Assembly (NCBI RefSeq): GCF_947501785.1
Contig: NZ_CANMXB010000001.1
Span: 1,755,048 to 1,819,047 of the forward strand
DNA: 64,000 nucleotides
Direction of reading: 5' to 3'
Source of the DNA: an uncultured Litoreibacter sp.
GTDB lineage: Bacteria > Pseudomonadota > Alphaproteobacteria > Rhodobacterales > Rhodobacteraceae
Position numbers and translations under genes: made by a program. Of the stretch, positions 1-7,878 are shown piece after piece; position 1 is the first letter of the stretch, and each line of letters starts with the position of its first letter. The notes beneath the pieces were generated by a model. That model made no database searches and had not been told where the DNA came from. It was given only the letters and a program-made list of their open reading frames with translations.

Positions 1-92
1 CGCTGGTCATCTTGTTCACGGGTGCGTTGGACCAGATGATCCGCATGGCGGTGCAGCGGTTGTTCTTCTCCAAACGCAAGGCGGGGGCGTAA
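1..92 (+). CDS. ABC transporter permease, C-terminal end (5' truncated by window)
   Basis: Only the last 29 codons are present, in the frame beginning at base 3 and ending in TAA. The tail is basic (ends FFSKRKAGA). It stops 3 bases before the ATG of a BPD_transp_2-type permease, so by context it is the partner permease of a simple-sugar or nucleoside ABC importer, where two permease genes normally sit in tandem. The fragment alone carries no diagnostic motif. Confidence 0.6.
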   Translation, partial: LVILFTGALDQMIRMAVQRLFFSKRKAGA

Positions 93-95
93 CAC

Positions 96-1214
96 ATGGA
101 CTTTCTGACAATCCTGCAAATCCTCGACTCAACCGTGCGGCTTGCAACCCCGCTGCTGCTGGCTTGCCTGGCAGGTCTCTATTCGGAACGAGGCGGCATC
201 TTCGACATCGGCCTCGAAGGCAAGATGCTCGCGGCGGCATTTGCCTCCGCCGCCGTGGCGTTTTTGACCGGCTCCGTCTGGATAGGCCTGCTCGCTGGCA
301 TCGGTGCGTCGGTCATGCTGTCCATATTGCATGGCCTCGCCTCCATCACATTCCGCGGCAATCAGCTGATCTCGGGTGTTGCAATCAACTTCTTGGCCTC
401 CGGTCTCACCGTCGTTGTCGGGCTATCAATTTTCCGCTTGGGGGGACGCACACCTGCGCTCACTGACGGCGCAAGGTTTGAAAGCGTGTCGCTGCCATTC
501 TCCGGATTGCTTGGCGACGTGCCGCTTTTCGGCCCCATCTATGTGGAGCTTCTGTCCGGCCACACCATGCTGGTTTACGTGGCCATGCTCTGCGTGCCGC
601 TCAGCTGGTTCGTGCTGTTTCGCACCCGGTTCGGGCTGCGGTTGCGCGCCGTGGGGGAGAACCCGGCCGCGGTCGACACGGCCGGTATCTCGGTCATCCG
701 GCTGCGCTACACGGCGGTCATCATCTGTGGGGTCCTCTGCGGCATTGCGGGGGCCTATCTGGCCACCGGGCTTGCGGCTGGCTTCGTCAAGGAAATGAGC
801 GCCGGCCGCGGCTTCATCGCGCTTGCCGCGCTGATCTTTGCCAAATGGCGGCCGGTACAGGCGCTGGGGGCGACACTGCTGTTCGGCCTCCTCGAGGCGA
901 TCTCGAACCGCTACCCCAACATCGATATCCCGGCCTCCATGCTGATCATCATCCTGGTGCTGCTCGCCGCGGGGCTGCTGTACGCGGGGCGCAAGTCCCG
1001 TCTGGATCTGGCGGTGTTGGGCGGGTTGGCTGCCCTGCTGATCGGGGCGGCGGTCTCGGTCTTTGTGTCATCCGGTCTGTCGGGGACGGCAACATTGCCC
1101 AGCCAATTCATGCAGGCGCTGCCCTATATACTGACGGTGGTGATTCTCGCGGGGTTCGTTGGCAAGGCGGTTCCTCCGCGCGCCGGTGGGCAACCCTACG
1201 TCAAAGAGCGCTAA
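96..1214 (+). CDS. ABC transporter permease (BPD_transp_2 family, sugar/nucleoside type)
   Basis: A 372-residue inner-membrane protein with about nine or ten hydrophobic segments. It carries the typical N-terminal stretch of this family ('GGIFDIGLEGKML', residues 33-45) and the loop 'AVGENPAAVDTAGISV' near residue 185, which is the cytoplasmic coupling region that contacts the ATPase. These features match the second permease of nucleoside/simple-sugar ABC importers (YufQ/BmpC-like). The solute is not determinable. It follows the partner permease by 3 bases; the ATPase and binding protein would lie upstream, outside the window. Confidence 0.85.
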   Translation: MDFLTILQILDSTVRLATPLLLACLAGLYSERGGIFDIGLEGKMLAAAFASAAVAFLTGSVWIGLLAGIGASVMLSILHGLASITFRGNQLISGVAINFLASGLTVVVGLSIFRLGGRTPALTDGARFESVSLPFSGLLGDVPLFGPIYVELLSGHTMLVYVAMLCVPLSWFVLFRTRFGLRLRAVGENPAAVDTAGISVIRLRYTAVIICGVLCGIAGAYLATGLAAGFVKEMSAGRGFIALAALIFAKWRPVQALGATLLFGLLEAISNRYPNIDIPASMLIIILVLLAAGLLYAGRKSRLDLAVLGGLAALLIGAAVSVFVSSGLSGTATLPSQFMQALPYILTVVILAGFVGKAVPPRAGGQPYVKER

Positions 1215-1317
1215 GCTCGGTCCCAGTTTTCGTCAACGCTGCGCTGCAGCAAGTATTTGCGGCTGGACCTATCAATTGGCATTGCCCTGACCATCTGGAC
1301 GGGTCTAAGGGAGGCAT

Positions 1318-2235
1318 ATGCAAATCTACCTGCCCATAGCCGAGGTCTCGGTCAACGCGTTCCTGTTGCTGGGGCTGGGCGGGCTTGTGGGCATCTTGTC
1401 CGGCATGTTTGGCGTCGGCGGCGGCTTCCTGATGACGCCGCTGTTGTTCTTCATCGGCATTCCCCCCGCCGTGGCCGTGGCGACCGAGGCGAACCAGATC
1501 GTGGCGTCCTCATTCTCCGGTGTGCTGGCGCATCTCAGGCGGAAGTCGGTGGATCTCCGAATGGGCACGGTCCTCCTGATCGGAGGGCTGGTTGGCGCGG
1601 CCCTCGGGGTCCAGTTGTTCGCCGCCCTGCGCGAGATGGGCCAGGTCGATCTGCTGGTGAAGCTTTGCTACGTGGTTTTTCTGGGCATTATCGGCGGGTT
1701 GATGTTCTTCGAAAGCCTTAAGGCCATTCGCCGCGCCAAGGGCGCGCATACGGTGCCCGCCCGCAAAAAACACGGGTTGGTCCACGCGTTGCCGCTCAAA
1801 ATGAAATTCCGCACCTCGGGGCTGTATATCTCTGTCATCCCGCCGGTGCTGGTCGGCGTCTTTGTGGGCATTCTGGCGGCCATTATGGGCGTCGGCGGCG
1901 GCTTCATTATGGTGCCTGCGATGATCTACTTGCTGGGCATGCCCACCAAGGTGGTGGTTGGTACATCGCTGTTCCAGATCATCTTTGTGACCGGCTTCAC
2001 CACGCTGATGCATGCGACCACAAACTACACGGTCGACATGGCTTTGGCGGTGCTGCTGCTGGTCGGTGGCGTGATCGGCGCGCAAATCGGCACCCGCATC
2101 GGCGCGCGGCTGAAGGCGGAGCAACTTCGCATCCTGCTGTCGATCATGGTGCTGGCGGTCTGCTTCAAGCTGGCGCTTGATCTGCTGATCATGCCGTCCG
2201 AGCTGTACTCCATCGGCGCGGCGGGGTCGCACTGA
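1318..2235 (+). CDS. TauE/SafE family sulfite/anion exporter
   Basis: A 305-residue polytopic membrane protein with the duplicated family signature: 'GMFGVGGGFLMTP' near residue 27 and 'IMGVGGGFIMVP' near residue 188. The halves are separated by a basic cytoplasmic loop around residues 140-160. The family exports sulfite, sulfoacetate or other small organic acids; the substrate here is unknown. A strong GGGAGG ribosome site precedes the ATG. The stop overlaps the next start by one base (TGATG), so the two genes are probably translated together, as is common for this exporter and TIGR02186-type proteins. Confidence 0.85.
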   Translation: MQIYLPIAEVSVNAFLLLGLGGLVGILSGMFGVGGGFLMTPLLFFIGIPPAVAVATEANQIVASSFSGVLAHLRRKSVDLRMGTVLLIGGLVGAALGVQLFAALREMGQVDLLVKLCYVVFLGIIGGLMFFESLKAIRRAKGAHTVPARKKHGLVHALPLKMKFRTSGLYISVIPPVLVGVFVGILAAIMGVGGGFIMVPAMIYLLGMPTKVVVGTSLFQIIFVTGFTTLMHATTNYTVDMALAVLLLVGGVIGAQIGTRIGARLKAEQLRILLSIMVLAVCFKLALDLLIMPSELYSIGAAGSH

Positions 2236-2996
2236 TGCGCGCGCTGCTGGCCTCCCTGCTGATCTTGATCACCGCCGCCGCGGCGCAGGCCGAAAAGGTG
2301 GTTGCCGATCTGTCTCTGCGCGACGTAGAGATCAACGCCAATTTCGACGGGTCTGACATCCTGATTTACGGCGCGATCAAAGGTGCCAAAGAAGACTCCG
2401 GCCTTGCCCCGCTCGACGTGATCATCGCCATATCCGGCCCTGCTGGCCCGGTGACCGTCCGCAAGAAAGACCGCCGCTTTGGCATCTGGGTCAACACGGA
2501 ATCCATCGAGGTGGATCGCGCACCCAGCTTCTACGCCGTCGCCTCGACCGGGAAACTGGAGGACACGCTGTCGTATAATGACGACGTGAGGTTTCAGGTC
2601 TCGATCCCGCGCGCGATCTACTCGGTCGGCGCCCCTGCCGAGATCGAGGACCCCGCCAGCTTTTCCGAGGCGTTGATCCGTATCCGGAAGGGCAACAACC
2701 TCTATCAACAGCTCGACAACACGGTGCAGCTGTTCGACCAGACGCTGTTTTCAACGACCATCGACATGCCCGCCAATCTGGTCGAGGGCACCTACCCCAC
2801 CCGCATTTTTCTAACCCGGGAGGGCGAGGTCGTGGCCCGTCTGGCCACCTTTATCGACGTGCGCAAAGTGGGTTTGGAACGTTGGATATATGATCTGGCG
2901 CATAACCAGCCGCTGATCTACGGCATCCTGTCTTTGGTGATCGCGATCACTGCGGGCTGGTTGGCATCGGCCTTCTTCCGCTATCTTCGGTTCTGA
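2235..2996 (+). CDS. TIGR02186-type membrane-anchored protein
   Basis: 253 residues with an N-terminal signal peptide (cleavage near AQAEK, about residue 19), a long periplasmic domain, and one C-terminal transmembrane segment near residues 228-247 ending in a short basic tail. Length, topology and position behind a TauE/SafE exporter match the alphaproteobacterial TIGR02186 family, whose function is unknown. The one-base overlap with the exporter suggests that the two act together, perhaps as periplasmic partner and exporter; this is inference. Confidence 0.75.
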   Translation: MRALLASLLILITAAAAQAEKVVADLSLRDVEINANFDGSDILIYGAIKGAKEDSGLAPLDVIIAISGPAGPVTVRKKDRRFGIWVNTESIEVDRAPSFYAVASTGKLEDTLSYNDDVRFQVSIPRAIYSVGAPAEIEDPASFSEALIRIRKGNNLYQQLDNTVQLFDQTLFSTTIDMPANLVEGTYPTRIFLTREGEVVARLATFIDVRKVGLERWIYDLAHNQPLIYGILSLVIAITAGWLASAFFRYLRF

Positions 2997-3027
2997 GCGT
3001 AAAAATTTTCGACGAAAAATTTTACGC
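2997..3027. terminator. Perfectly centred palindrome between convergent genes
   Basis: Two 15-base arms with one mismatch, separated by a single base, rich in A and T inside and capped by GCGT/ACGC. It starts just after the stop of the TIGR02186-type gene and includes the TAA stop of the convergent helicase gene. The A- and T-runs on both arms would serve as a U-tract in either direction, so a bidirectional intrinsic terminator is the simplest reading. Confidence 0.6.
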
Positions 3028-4563
3028 CCCCGGCTCCGGTTCCGCCTCCAAGGTGAGCGGTGCGGGCGCAACCGTGCTGAGATCACTGGTGTCCAGAGCG
3101 GCCGTCGGCCGCGACAAGCGGTTGCGGGTGATCCACAACAGCCGGTTCTCCGCCCGCGTGATGGCGACATAGGCCAGACGTTTCCAGACAGGTTGCCCAG
3201 CCTCCGACCGGCCAGAGCGCGCGGCGGCGTAAAGATCGGGGGCAAAGACCTGCACCGTGTCCCATTGAGAGCCTTGCGCTTTGTGAATGGTCACCGCCGC
3301 CCCATGCAGAAACGCGGCCCCCATGCGGGCGGCGAAGGGGATGAACGGCTCTTCCTCATCGGGCGCTTCGATTTTGATGATCGAGGCGGCGGAGACCTGC
3401 GGGTCCTCCGCCCCCATGACATGCAGCCGCGAAAAACCGGGCTTCTTGCCCGGCCCCATATAGACAACCTGCGCGCCTTTCACGAGGCCGCGCGCCTCCA
3501 GATCAATGCGCTTCTTGCGGTGCTTTGCTGGCAGCTCGATCCCGTCGCAAATCAACGGCTCGCCGGGTAGCAGCGTGTCCACCGTCGCGCCGTATGCCCC
3601 GCGCCACGCCTGGATCAGCCGGATGCGCGTCGCATTGCGCCAAACCAGCACTGGGGAGCGTGCCATCAGGTCGGCCTCCACCCGTTCGGCGTAAACCACG
3701 CGGTCGTCTTTCAGCGACGCCTCGCGGACCAGTTTTTCGAATTGGCCAAAATCGACCGACGGGTCGGCAAGCGCATGCGCCAGATCTAGGATCGGGTTGT
3801 CAGCGTCCTGCCGGTGCACGCGGCTCAGCTCCAGCCGCCGCCCATCTTTCAACGTGTCGAACACCATGTCGCCATTGCTGCCCACCGGGGCCAACTGCGC
3901 GGGGTCGCCGAACAAAACCAGCGTTGGAAAAATCTCGCGTAGGTCCTCGAACTGCTTCTCATCCAGCATCGAGCTTTCGTCAACGAACCCGATATCCAGC
4001 GGGTCCTCCCGCCGCTTCCAGCCCTGAATGAAGTCAGACCCACGCAAACCCGCCGCGGCCAAGGCGCCGGGGATGGATTTATGCGCGTCGTAAAACGCCT
4101 TCGCCCGGTCGAGCGCGGCATCCGCCAGCCCCTCGACCTCGGGCCTGTCGCCTTGGCCTGCCAGCCAGTCGGCAATCAGCTCGTAATCGGGGTCATAGAG
4201 CGGCGTGTAAAGAATGCGGTGAATGGTGGTGGCCGGCACGCCGCGGTTGCGCAGCACGCTGGCCGCCTTGTTGGTCGGCGCCAGCACCGCCAGCGTGCGG
4301 CGGTCCTTGCGGGCCTTGCCCTCATAGTCGCCCGACACCAGATCGACGCCTGACGCGGTGACCGCGTTCACCAATTCTGACAGCAGCAGCGTCTTGCCCG
4401 ACCCCGCCTTGCCGACAATCGCCATCACCTGGTCACGGTCTTCCTGCAACGGCATCGTGTCGCCCGAGGTGATGTCCACGCCCGCCCGCCCAAGCAGGTC
4501 GGCGACGGCGTCATACGCCTCCGCCTGATCGTCCGAATAGGTAATTTGCGCGGGCGTTGACAT
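3022..4563 (-). CDS. RecD-like ATP-dependent DNA helicase (SF1)
   Basis: 513 residues from the ATG that gives MSTPAQITY. A longer reading frame extends upstream but would run into luxI, so the internal ATG is preferred. Motifs in order: Walker A 'GKAGSGKTLLLSE', 'LAPTNKAA' (motif Ia), Walker B 'FVDESSML', 'LFGDPAQLAPVG', 'LSRVHRQ', and C-terminal 'TIHKAQGSQWDTV' and 'YVAITRAENRLLW'. This is an AAA_30 plus UvrD_C_2 architecture, as in stand-alone RecD-like helicases rather than the RecBCD subunit. It likely acts on 5'-overhang DNA ends in repair. It lies 49 bases downstream of luxI on the same strand, so read-through is possible. Confidence 0.85.
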   Translation of the reverse strand: MSTPAQITYSDDQAEAYDAVADLLGRAGVDITSGDTMPLQEDRDQVMAIVGKAGSGKTLLLSELVNAVTASGVDLVSGDYEGKARKDRRTLAVLAPTNKAASVLRNRGVPATTIHRILYTPLYDPDYELIADWLAGQGDRPEVEGLADAALDRAKAFYDAHKSIPGALAAAGLRGSDFIQGWKRREDPLDIGFVDESSMLDEKQFEDLREIFPTLVLFGDPAQLAPVGSNGDMVFDTLKDGRRLELSRVHRQDADNPILDLAHALADPSVDFGQFEKLVREASLKDDRVVYAERVEADLMARSPVLVWRNATRIRLIQAWRGAYGATVDTLLPGEPLICDGIELPAKHRKKRIDLEARGLVKGAQVVYMGPGKKPGFSRLHVMGAEDPQVSAASIIKIEAPDEEEPFIPFAARMGAAFLHGAAVTIHKAQGSQWDTVQVFAPDLYAAARSGRSEAGQPVWKRLAYVAITRAENRLLWITRNRLSRPTAALDTSDLSTVAPAPLTLEAEPEPGA

Positions 4564-4612
4564 GGGCCGAACCCTACCCCCGCGCGGGCCCCGCCGCCAG
4601 TGGTTTTGCGCC

Positions 4613-5239
4613 TTACGCGGCCAGCGAAATCGCGCCGCCGAAGGCGCGGCCAAACCAAAGCTGCGACAGGTCACGGCTGACGCCAGCGGCAGCGCACATC
4701 TTCCCCAGAATGGCGTCGTCAAACGCCCAAAGCCCCGCGCTGATGGCCTCACGCCCTTTGCCCTCGGTGCCCAGAATATCCGGCTCCCATCCCAGCTTGC
4801 GGTAGATGCGCACCATCCGCGCGTCAAAGACGCCAATGGAATGGCTCAGGCCAAACCCCACGCCCAATTGCGCCCCTGCCATCATCAGAAGCGCGGCAAT
4901 CCGCCCGCCATCCGCTGCATCAGGCGAAACGCAGAACCGCGTCGTCTCCCACACTGTGGGGGCGCAAATTTCGCCGCCCGCAAGATGGGAGAAATGGTCG
5001 TTCACCATCGTGTCGCCGGTCGTCGGCAGAAACCGCATCGATCCGCCGTGCTTACCGCCGTCATCCCAGATCACATAAAGCGGGTTCAGCGGGTCATATT
5101 GGTCATGTTCAAACCCGTTCGCATCGACCGTGACCTCCCATTTCAGGCGGTCATGAAACTGTGTCGCGCGGTCACGCAGCATGGTGGATTTCAAGGTGGG
5201 GTAGGCATTCAGGTCGTCTCCGTAGATGTAGCGGATCAT
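4613..5239 (-). CDS. luxI: Acyl-homoserine-lactone synthase (LuxI family)
   Basis: 208 residues, a normal LuxI length. The family's conserved residues are all in place: R24, F28 and W34, D46 and D49 in the 'HDQYD' stretch, R69, F83, and E98/R101 in 'WETTRF'. LuxI enzymes join an acyl-ACP side chain to S-adenosylmethionine to make an acyl-homoserine lactone signal. It sits 156 bases downstream of luxR on the same strand. Its ribosome site (AGAGGA) is overlapped by a near-palindrome (see separate entry), which hints at direct control of its expression. The acyl chain length cannot be read from sequence. Confidence 0.93.
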   Translation of the reverse strand: MIRYIYGDDLNAYPTLKSTMLRDRATQFHDRLKWEVTVDANGFEHDQYDPLNPLYVIWDDGGKHGGSMRFLPTTGDTMVNDHFSHLAGGEICAPTVWETTRFCVSPDAADGGRIAALLMMAGAQLGVGFGLSHSIGVFDARMVRIYRKLGWEPDILGTEGKGREAISAGLWAFDDAILGKMCAAAGVSRDLSQLWFGRAFGGAISLAA

Positions 5240-5247
5240 TGCGGGCT

Positions 5248-5272
5248 CCTCTGTCCAGATCAGGACAAGAGG
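5248..5272. promoter_or_regulatory. Lux-box-like inverted repeat overlapping the luxI ribosome site
   Basis: The core TGTCC-AGATCA-GGACA (5252-5267) is symmetric at 14 of 16 positions, and the symmetry extends outwards to CCTCT and AGAGG with one extra base. It ends 8 bases before the luxI ATG. The spacing and sequence type resemble LuxR-family operators. However, this position inside the ribosome site would fit repression or an RNA hairpin better than classical activation. Confidence 0.5.
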
Positions 5273-5395
5273 GGTCGCATGTCATGGGTAACGGGCCATT
5301 AACCATGAGTTCGCACTATGGGCGATATCGGCAACGGGGCCGGTCGGCCGGTCAAGGATTTGTCGGAGGAGGAAATGGTCGTCAGGGGCGTCGAC

Positions 5396-6112
5396 TTAGA
5401 CGACAATCAGCCCGTAGGTGACGGCCATTGCGACGGCATGCACCGTGTTGGAGGCGCCAAGCTTGAACCGCGCACTCTCGATGTAAACGCGCAAGGTGTT
5501 TTCCGAAATTTGCAGCGCCTCGGCCACACCGGCGCGGTTATGGCCCAAGGCCAACAAGGTCAGCGTGTCTTTCTCGCGGGGGCTTAACGCGCGCACGGGA
5601 CCCTGGCTCGGGCCGCCCTCGATCTCCAGCGCTTTTTCGTTGAGGTAATGGGCGATAAGGATCAGGTCGCCGACCCGCTCGTCCGTATATTTGGCCCAAG
5701 CCTCGTCCGTGTCTTTCTGGTTCGCTGAAAACAGCGCAAACTGTCCGGACGGGCCGCGGATGGGGATGGAAAAGCCCTGATTTCCAAGGCCCGCGTCGAC
5801 CGCCTCGCCCATGAAGTCGCGGCTGGCCTTGTTCGACCAATCCAGCGCCTTCCAGTCAATCGGGGTGAAACATTTGTAGCAGCCCTGGACCACTGGATCG
5901 ATCCGTTCGTAACCCTTGTCGATGTAGCGTTCGACCCAGTCGGGCGCGTAAGTCAGAGCGGCGTATTGCCCGCCGCTGGCGTTCACCGAGTGGTATACGA
6001 GATTTTCAATGTCGTAGACGTCCCGGAGGCCTTCAACGAAGGTCTGTAACTCTTCAAGCGTTTTCGCTTGTGAAAGTGCTTCTTGCATGTCCACGAGCTT
6101 GTTCAAACTCAC
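5396..6112 (-). CDS. luxR: LuxR-family autoinducer-binding transcriptional regulator
   Basis: 238 residues. The N-terminal autoinducer-binding domain spans about 20-160, with W59, Y63, D72 ('RIDPVV') and G113 at family positions. The C-terminal GerE helix-turn-helix spans about 174-236 ('LSPREKDTLTLLALG' and 'ENTLRVYIESARFKLG'). It is expected to bind the lactone made by the neighbouring luxI product and regulate target genes. The start is GTG with a GAGGG ribosome site very close to it; an ATG eight codons in is an alternative. Its 5' end lies inside a small ORF in another frame, which suggests translational coupling. Confidence 0.9.
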   Translation of the reverse strand: MSLNKLVDMQEALSQAKTLEELQTFVEGLRDVYDIENLVYHSVNASGGQYAALTYAPDWVERYIDKGYERIDPVVQGCYKCFTPIDWKALDWSNKASRDFMGEAVDAGLGNQGFSIPIRGPSGQFALFSANQKDTDEAWAKYTDERVGDLILIAHYLNEKALEIEGGPSQGPVRALSPREKDTLTLLALGHNRAGVAEALQISENTLRVYIESARFKLGASNTVHAVAMAVTYGLIVV

Positions 6113-6266
6113 CTACCCTCATTTGCTCGGGCGTGTGGTGTGCGGATAGCTCACGGGCAGCCAGAGCAATCGTATCATCAAGCCGGTCTGCAAGCTTCCC
6201 CATGGAATTGGTCGCTGAAAATTTCTGCAGATCTGTTAGTACGTCGATAATCCAATCATTCGTCAT
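6054..6266 (-). CDS. Small conserved-type protein upstream of and overlapping luxR
   Basis: 70 residues starting MTNDWIIDVLTDLQKF, predicted mostly helical. A good AGAGGGA ribosome site lies at normal distance from the ATG. It overlaps the first 59 bases of luxR in a different frame, so ribosomes ending here could re-initiate on luxR. From memory, short proteins with this kind of N-terminus occur in front of luxR genes in Rhodobacteraceae; no function is known. It may be a regulatory leader or a partner of LuxR. Confidence 0.6.
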   Translation of the reverse strand: MTNDWIIDVLTDLQKFSATNSMGKLADRLDDTIALAARELSAHHTPEQMRVGEFEQARGHARSTFTSENA

Positions 6267-6412
6267 GCCAGTGTCCCTCTGAACAGTTAATGTATGGTTA
6301 ACGACAGTCTATCAGCCAAATGTTGCCGAAAGGTATTCGCAGTTTTCACTTCACCATAAATGGCGAGGTCGCGATTTCTAACATGTTGAAATGAGGGACC
6401 CACCGCGTTGGG

Positions 6413-6451
6413 CGCAAAAGAAAGCCCCGCAAATCAGGTGATTCGCGGGGC
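6413..6451 (-). terminator. Rho-independent terminator of ccr
   Basis: A GCCCCGC...GCGGGGC stem (12 bp with one mismatch, 4-base loop, 6424-6451) is followed on the minus strand by the pyrimidine-rich tail CTTTCTTTTG. It begins 33 bases past the ccr stop codon. Confidence 0.8.
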
Positions 6452-6483
6452 ACGTTACGTCGAGGTCAACAGGCAGGACGCCT

Positions 6484-7773
6484 TTAGCTGCGGCTGGCCT
6501 CCAATGTGTCCTCAAATGTGGACAAACCGGTGCGCGGGGCCGTGACCAGCACCGCCATGTTGCCGGGCTTATGCTCGTTGCGCAGCATTTTGGTGTGGGC
6601 CTGCGGGATTTCGTTCCATGGGAACACTTCCGACATGCACGGGTCCAAACGGCGCTCCACCATCAGTTGGTTGGCGGCGGACGCTTGCTTGAGATGCGCG
6701 AAGTGCGACCCCTGCACCCGCTTCTGGTGCATCCACAGATAGCGCGCGTCCATCGTCAGGTTGTAGCCCGTGGTGCCCGCGCAAATGACGACCATGCCGC
6801 CCTTTTTGCAGACGAACACCGACGCCGCCATGGTGCTTTCGCCCGGATGCTCGAACACCATATCCACGTTGTTGCCCTTGCCGGTGATGTCCCAGATGGC
6901 CTTGCCGAACTTGCGGACCTCGCCGAACCATTCCTTGTACTCGGGCGAGTTCACCGTGGGCATCTGCCCCCAGCAGTTGAAATCCTTGCGGTTCAGCACG
7001 CCCTTGGCGCCCAGCCCCATGACAAAGTCACGCTTGCTTTCATCCGAGATCACGCCAATCGCATTCGCGCCGGCCGTGTTCGCCAGTTGGATCGCGTAAG
7101 AGCCCAGACCGCCAGACGCGCCCCAGACCAGAACGTTCTGCCCCGGCTTCAGCTCATGCGGGTGGTGGCCGAACAGCATGCGGTATGCAGTCGCCAAGGT
7201 CAGCGTGTAACACGCGCTTTCTTCCCACGACAGGTGCTGCGGGCGTGGCATCAGCTGCTGGCTCTGCACCGTGGTAAACTGCGCGAATGACCCGTCGGGC
7301 GTCTCGTAGCCCCAAATCCGCTGCGAGTTGGAAAACATCGGGTCGCCGCCGTTGCAGTGCTCGTCGTCGCCGTCATCCTGGTTGCAGTGGATCACCACCT
7401 CGTCGCCAACCTTCCAGCGGGTGACCTTGTCGCCCACGGCCCAGACGATGCCAGACGCATCAGAACCGGCGATGTGGTAGGGCTCGCCATGTACGTCAAA
7501 CGGGCTCAGCGGCACGCCGAGGCCCGCCCAGACGCCGTTGTAGTTGACCCCGGCGGCCATCACCAGAACGACAACCTCGTGGCTGTCGGGCTGTTTGACG
7601 TCAACGACCTCGGACAGGAAGGCCTGCTCAGGCTCGCCATGGCGCTCGCGGCGGATCGCCCAGGCGTACATCTGCTTTGGCACATGACCCAACGGAGGGA
7701 TTTCGCCGACCTCATAGAGGTCCTTCACGGGGGCATCATATTCCATAACGGGGTCTCGCACATCTAAGGCCAT
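6484..7773 (-). CDS. ccr: Crotonyl-CoA carboxylase/reductase
   Basis: 429 residues, the usual length. It belongs to the zinc-independent medium-chain dehydrogenase/reductase fold. Telling segments are 'AAGVNYNGVWAGLGVP', 'GSDASGIVWAVG', 'WGYETPDGSFAQ', the nucleotide-binding 'LVWGASGGLGSYAIQLA' and 'FEHPGEST'. The enzyme reductively carboxylates crotonyl-CoA to (2S)-ethylmalonyl-CoA with NADPH and CO2, and is the defining step of the ethylmalonyl-CoA pathway. The next-but-one pathway enzyme, ecm, lies 2.3 kb away on the opposite strand. A TTCTGC-N3-GCAGC motif shared with ecm and mcl2 lies just upstream. Confidence 0.95.
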   Translation of the reverse strand: MALDVRDPVMEYDAPVKDLYEVGEIPPLGHVPKQMYAWAIRRERHGEPEQAFLSEVVDVKQPDSHEVVVLVMAAGVNYNGVWAGLGVPLSPFDVHGEPYHIAGSDASGIVWAVGDKVTRWKVGDEVVIHCNQDDGDDEHCNGGDPMFSNSQRIWGYETPDGSFAQFTTVQSQQLMPRPQHLSWEESACYTLTLATAYRMLFGHHPHELKPGQNVLVWGASGGLGSYAIQLANTAGANAIGVISDESKRDFVMGLGAKGVLNRKDFNCWGQMPTVNSPEYKEWFGEVRKFGKAIWDITGKGNNVDMVFEHPGESTMAASVFVCKKGGMVVICAGTTGYNLTMDARYLWMHQKRVQGSHFAHLKQASAANQLMVERRLDPCMSEVFPWNEIPQAHTKMLRNEHKPGNMAVLVTAPRTGLSTFEDTLEASRS

Positions 7774-7798
7774 GGCCGGGGTTCCTCATTCTTTCATG

Positions 7799-7809
7799 CT
7801 GCCGCGCAG
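7799..7809 (-). promoter_or_regulatory. CTGC-N3-GCAG motif upstream of ccr
   Basis: Read in the ccr direction the site is TTCTGC-GCG-GCAGC, 26 bases before the ATG. The same motif in the same orientation precedes ecm (9976-9986) and mcl2 (31378-31388). It is a candidate binding site for a common ethylmalonyl-CoA-pathway regulator. Confidence 0.45.
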
Positions 7810-7864
7810 AATCAAATGCTGCGCCGCCAATAAGGACGGTCTACAAAGGCAAAAGTAAGATTAC

Positions 7865-7878
7865 AACCCTTTTGGGTT
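7865..7878 (-). terminator. Possible terminator after the PlsB-like gene
   Basis: A short AACCC/GGGTT hairpin with an AAAA loop begins at the stop codon and is followed on the minus strand by a T-rich stretch. The stem is only 5 bp, so the call is weak. The same interval must also hold the ccr promoter. Confidence 0.35.

Noticed and set aside
4564-4836. N-terminal extension of the RecD-like helicase
   Set aside because: The extra codons overlap the luxI coding sequence and are unlike any helicase N-terminus; MSTPAQITY at 4563 is the normal start.
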